From Vulcanimicrobiota bacterium (lineage in GTDB: Bacteria > Vulcanimicrobiota > Vulcanimicrobiia > Vulcanimicrobiales > Vulcanimicrobiaceae), in the NCBI GenBank assembly GCA_013036315.1, contig JAAXMC010000066.1:1-49002 (forward strand): 49,002 nucleotides of DNA, in the 5' to 3' direction. Position 1 is the first letter of the stretch, and each line of letters starts with the position of its first letter. This document shows positions 48,136 through 49,002 of this stretch, piece by piece. The notes beneath the pieces were generated by a model. That model saw nothing but the letters and a program-made list of their open reading frames with translations, was not told where the DNA came from and did no database searches. The translations under genes and the position numbers were made by a program.

Positions 48136-49002
48136 AGGCAGCGTACGGCGTTAGGAAGTCCGCACTCCTCAATGCATTTTGGGTGCCGCTGCATTTTCAA
48201 GACACTGCGCTGATCACGATATCGGTACCGGCCGCGATCGTCGTCTTCGCTCCGCTCGACCACGTGAAAGTGTTTGCGGTGCTCGCGGCGCTGGTTTCAT
48301 TCGTGTCGATGGGCGTTCCGCCGCTCGCCGGCGCACTTTCCGATCGGTTGCGCCGCCGCGGCGTTCCACGCCGAGCTTTTATCCTCGGCGGCGCGGCCGT
48401 CGACGTAGTCTGTCTTGTCATGATGGCCGAGGTTCGCAGCCTCGGTCTCTTCACAGCGTTTTTGCTGCTTGCAACCGTCGGCGCAAACGTAGCGTTGGCC
48501 GCATATCAGGCGTTGCTGCCCGACGTCGTGCCGAAAGCGTTGTGGGGAACGGTATCGGGTATCCGAGGTGTCGCGATGGTCGTGGGCGTGGTCGTCGGAT
48601 TAGGCGTCGCGGCCGGAATGTCTCCGCAAAGCGCGTTCGTCGGCATTGCGGTAGCGATCGGGCTCGGCGCGTTGACGCTGTTTGCCGTTCCCGAACGAAA
48701 CGCGCCCAACGAACAAGAAGGCCGCGCGCGGATCGTCGATTGGCATGACTTCACGGTGGTGTTCGTGGCGCGGCTCTTTCTCGCGTTCGGCCTATCGCTG
48801 CTGATGACGTTCATCTTTTTCTTTTTCCGCGACATGCTGAAGGTCGGGGATCCTAAAGTCGGGACGGGGCTCGTGGCGGCAGCTTCCCTGATCGGTTCGA
48901 TAGCATCGGCGGTATATTTAGGATGGCTTTCGGATCGCGTGCCGCGCAAGCTCGTGGTCGCGGCTTGCGGGATTCCGATGGCGCTGGCAGCCGCCGGGGT
49001 TG
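48132..49002 (+). CDS. MFS transporter, N-terminal part (runs off the window)
   Basis: The frame is open from the overlap with the previous stop to base 49002, about 290 residues. No ATG is available at the N-terminus: CTG at 48132 overlaps the TGA (CTGA) and GTG at 48183 is the first common alternative. Helices are spaced as in the major facilitator superfamily; GVPPLAGALSDRLRRRGVPR is the characteristic loop 2-3 motif, and LGWLSDRVPRKLVV the repeat of it in the second half. Substrate unknown. Missing 3' end. Confidence 0.82.
   Translation, partial: MKAAYGVRKSALLNAFWVPLHFQDTALITISVPAAIVVFAPLDHVKVFAVLAALVSFVSMGVPPLAGALSDRLRRRGVPRRAFILGGAAVDVVCLVMMAEVRSLGLFTAFLLLATVGANVALAAYQALLPDVVPKALWGTVSGIRGVAMVVGVVVGLGVAAGMSPQSAFVGIAVAIGLGALTLFAVPERNAPNEQEGRARIVDWHDFTVVFVARLFLAFGLSLLMTFIFFFFRDMLKVGDPKVGTGLVAAASLIGSIASAVYLGWLSDRVPRKLVVAACGIPMALAAAGV

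Overview
The window is a GC-rich bacterial chromosomal segment with tightly packed genes, many sharing 4-base stop/start overlaps. It carries nine tRNA genes and an A-type RNase P RNA. I see no rRNA, CRISPR array, transposase, integrase or plasmid/phage replication gene. Housekeeping blocks (cdd-recO-ruvX-mltG; yceD-rpmF-fabHDG-acpP-ffh-rpsP-khpA-rimM) show a free-living bacterium. The many signal-peptide proteins, a MltG endolytic transglycosylase and an MGDG-synthase-type glycosyltransferase beside a DUF1292 gene would fit an uncultured, deep-branching Terrabacteria-like lineage such as Eremiobacterota. That placement is inference, not something the sequence proves.

Layout. 1-5140 (+): CorC/HlyC-type CBS protein (5' end missing), cytidine deaminase, RecO, RuvX, MltG, DUF1292 protein, MGDG-synthase-like glycosyltransferase, DoxX. 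5180-5542: tRNA-Ser(GCT) and tRNA-Arg(ACG) with palindromes. 5545-11766 (-): five secreted proteins lying between two tRNA genes, namely two retropepsin-like proteins, a multi-repeat Ig-like/carboxypeptidase-regulatory-like protein and two small proteins sharing a C-terminal domain. 11883-13018: tRNA-Met, a small Cys protein, tRNA-Arg(CCG), TadA and tRNA-Ser(CGA). 13055-16758: exported proteins, M20 amidohydrolase, SRPBCC protein, FmdB-type zinc ribbon. 16755-22785 (-): aroA, two tandem secreted paralogs, tRNA-Leu(CAA), and a very large APC permease fused to a GH35-like glycosidase. 22837-31455: esterase, reverse-transsulfuration pair (cystathionine beta-synthase and gamma-lyase), YvcK with a stand-alone RapZ C-terminal domain, DUF2203, DUF1858, rnpB, beta-lactamase-fold protein. 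31528-34564: DUF5995-like protein, tRNA-Ala(GGC), tRNA-Ala(TGC), tRNA-Ile(GAT), and a three-gene module of lysozyme-like transglycosylase plus two paralogous coiled-coil proteins. 34594-40874 (+): the fatty-acid/translation supercluster. 40875-49002: TolB/CsgG-like secreted protein, YihY, Cu-amine-oxidase-N-like protein, alpha/beta hydrolase, DoxX/HxlR divergent pair, a 1027-residue BNR-repeat protein and the start of an MFS transporter.

Most unusual items: (1) the permease-glycosidase fusion, with an embedded signal-peptide-like segment at the junction, a Glu-to-Asp change at the acid/base position and a 3' end inside tRNA-Leu; (2) a short repeat present twice, each copy next to a tRNA-Ser, with a 10-bp stem showing compensatory changes and each followed at the same distance by a perfect palindrome that includes part of the tRNA; (3) the lysozyme/coiled-coil module whose two small proteins are paralogs; (4) the secreted-protein block between tRNA genes.
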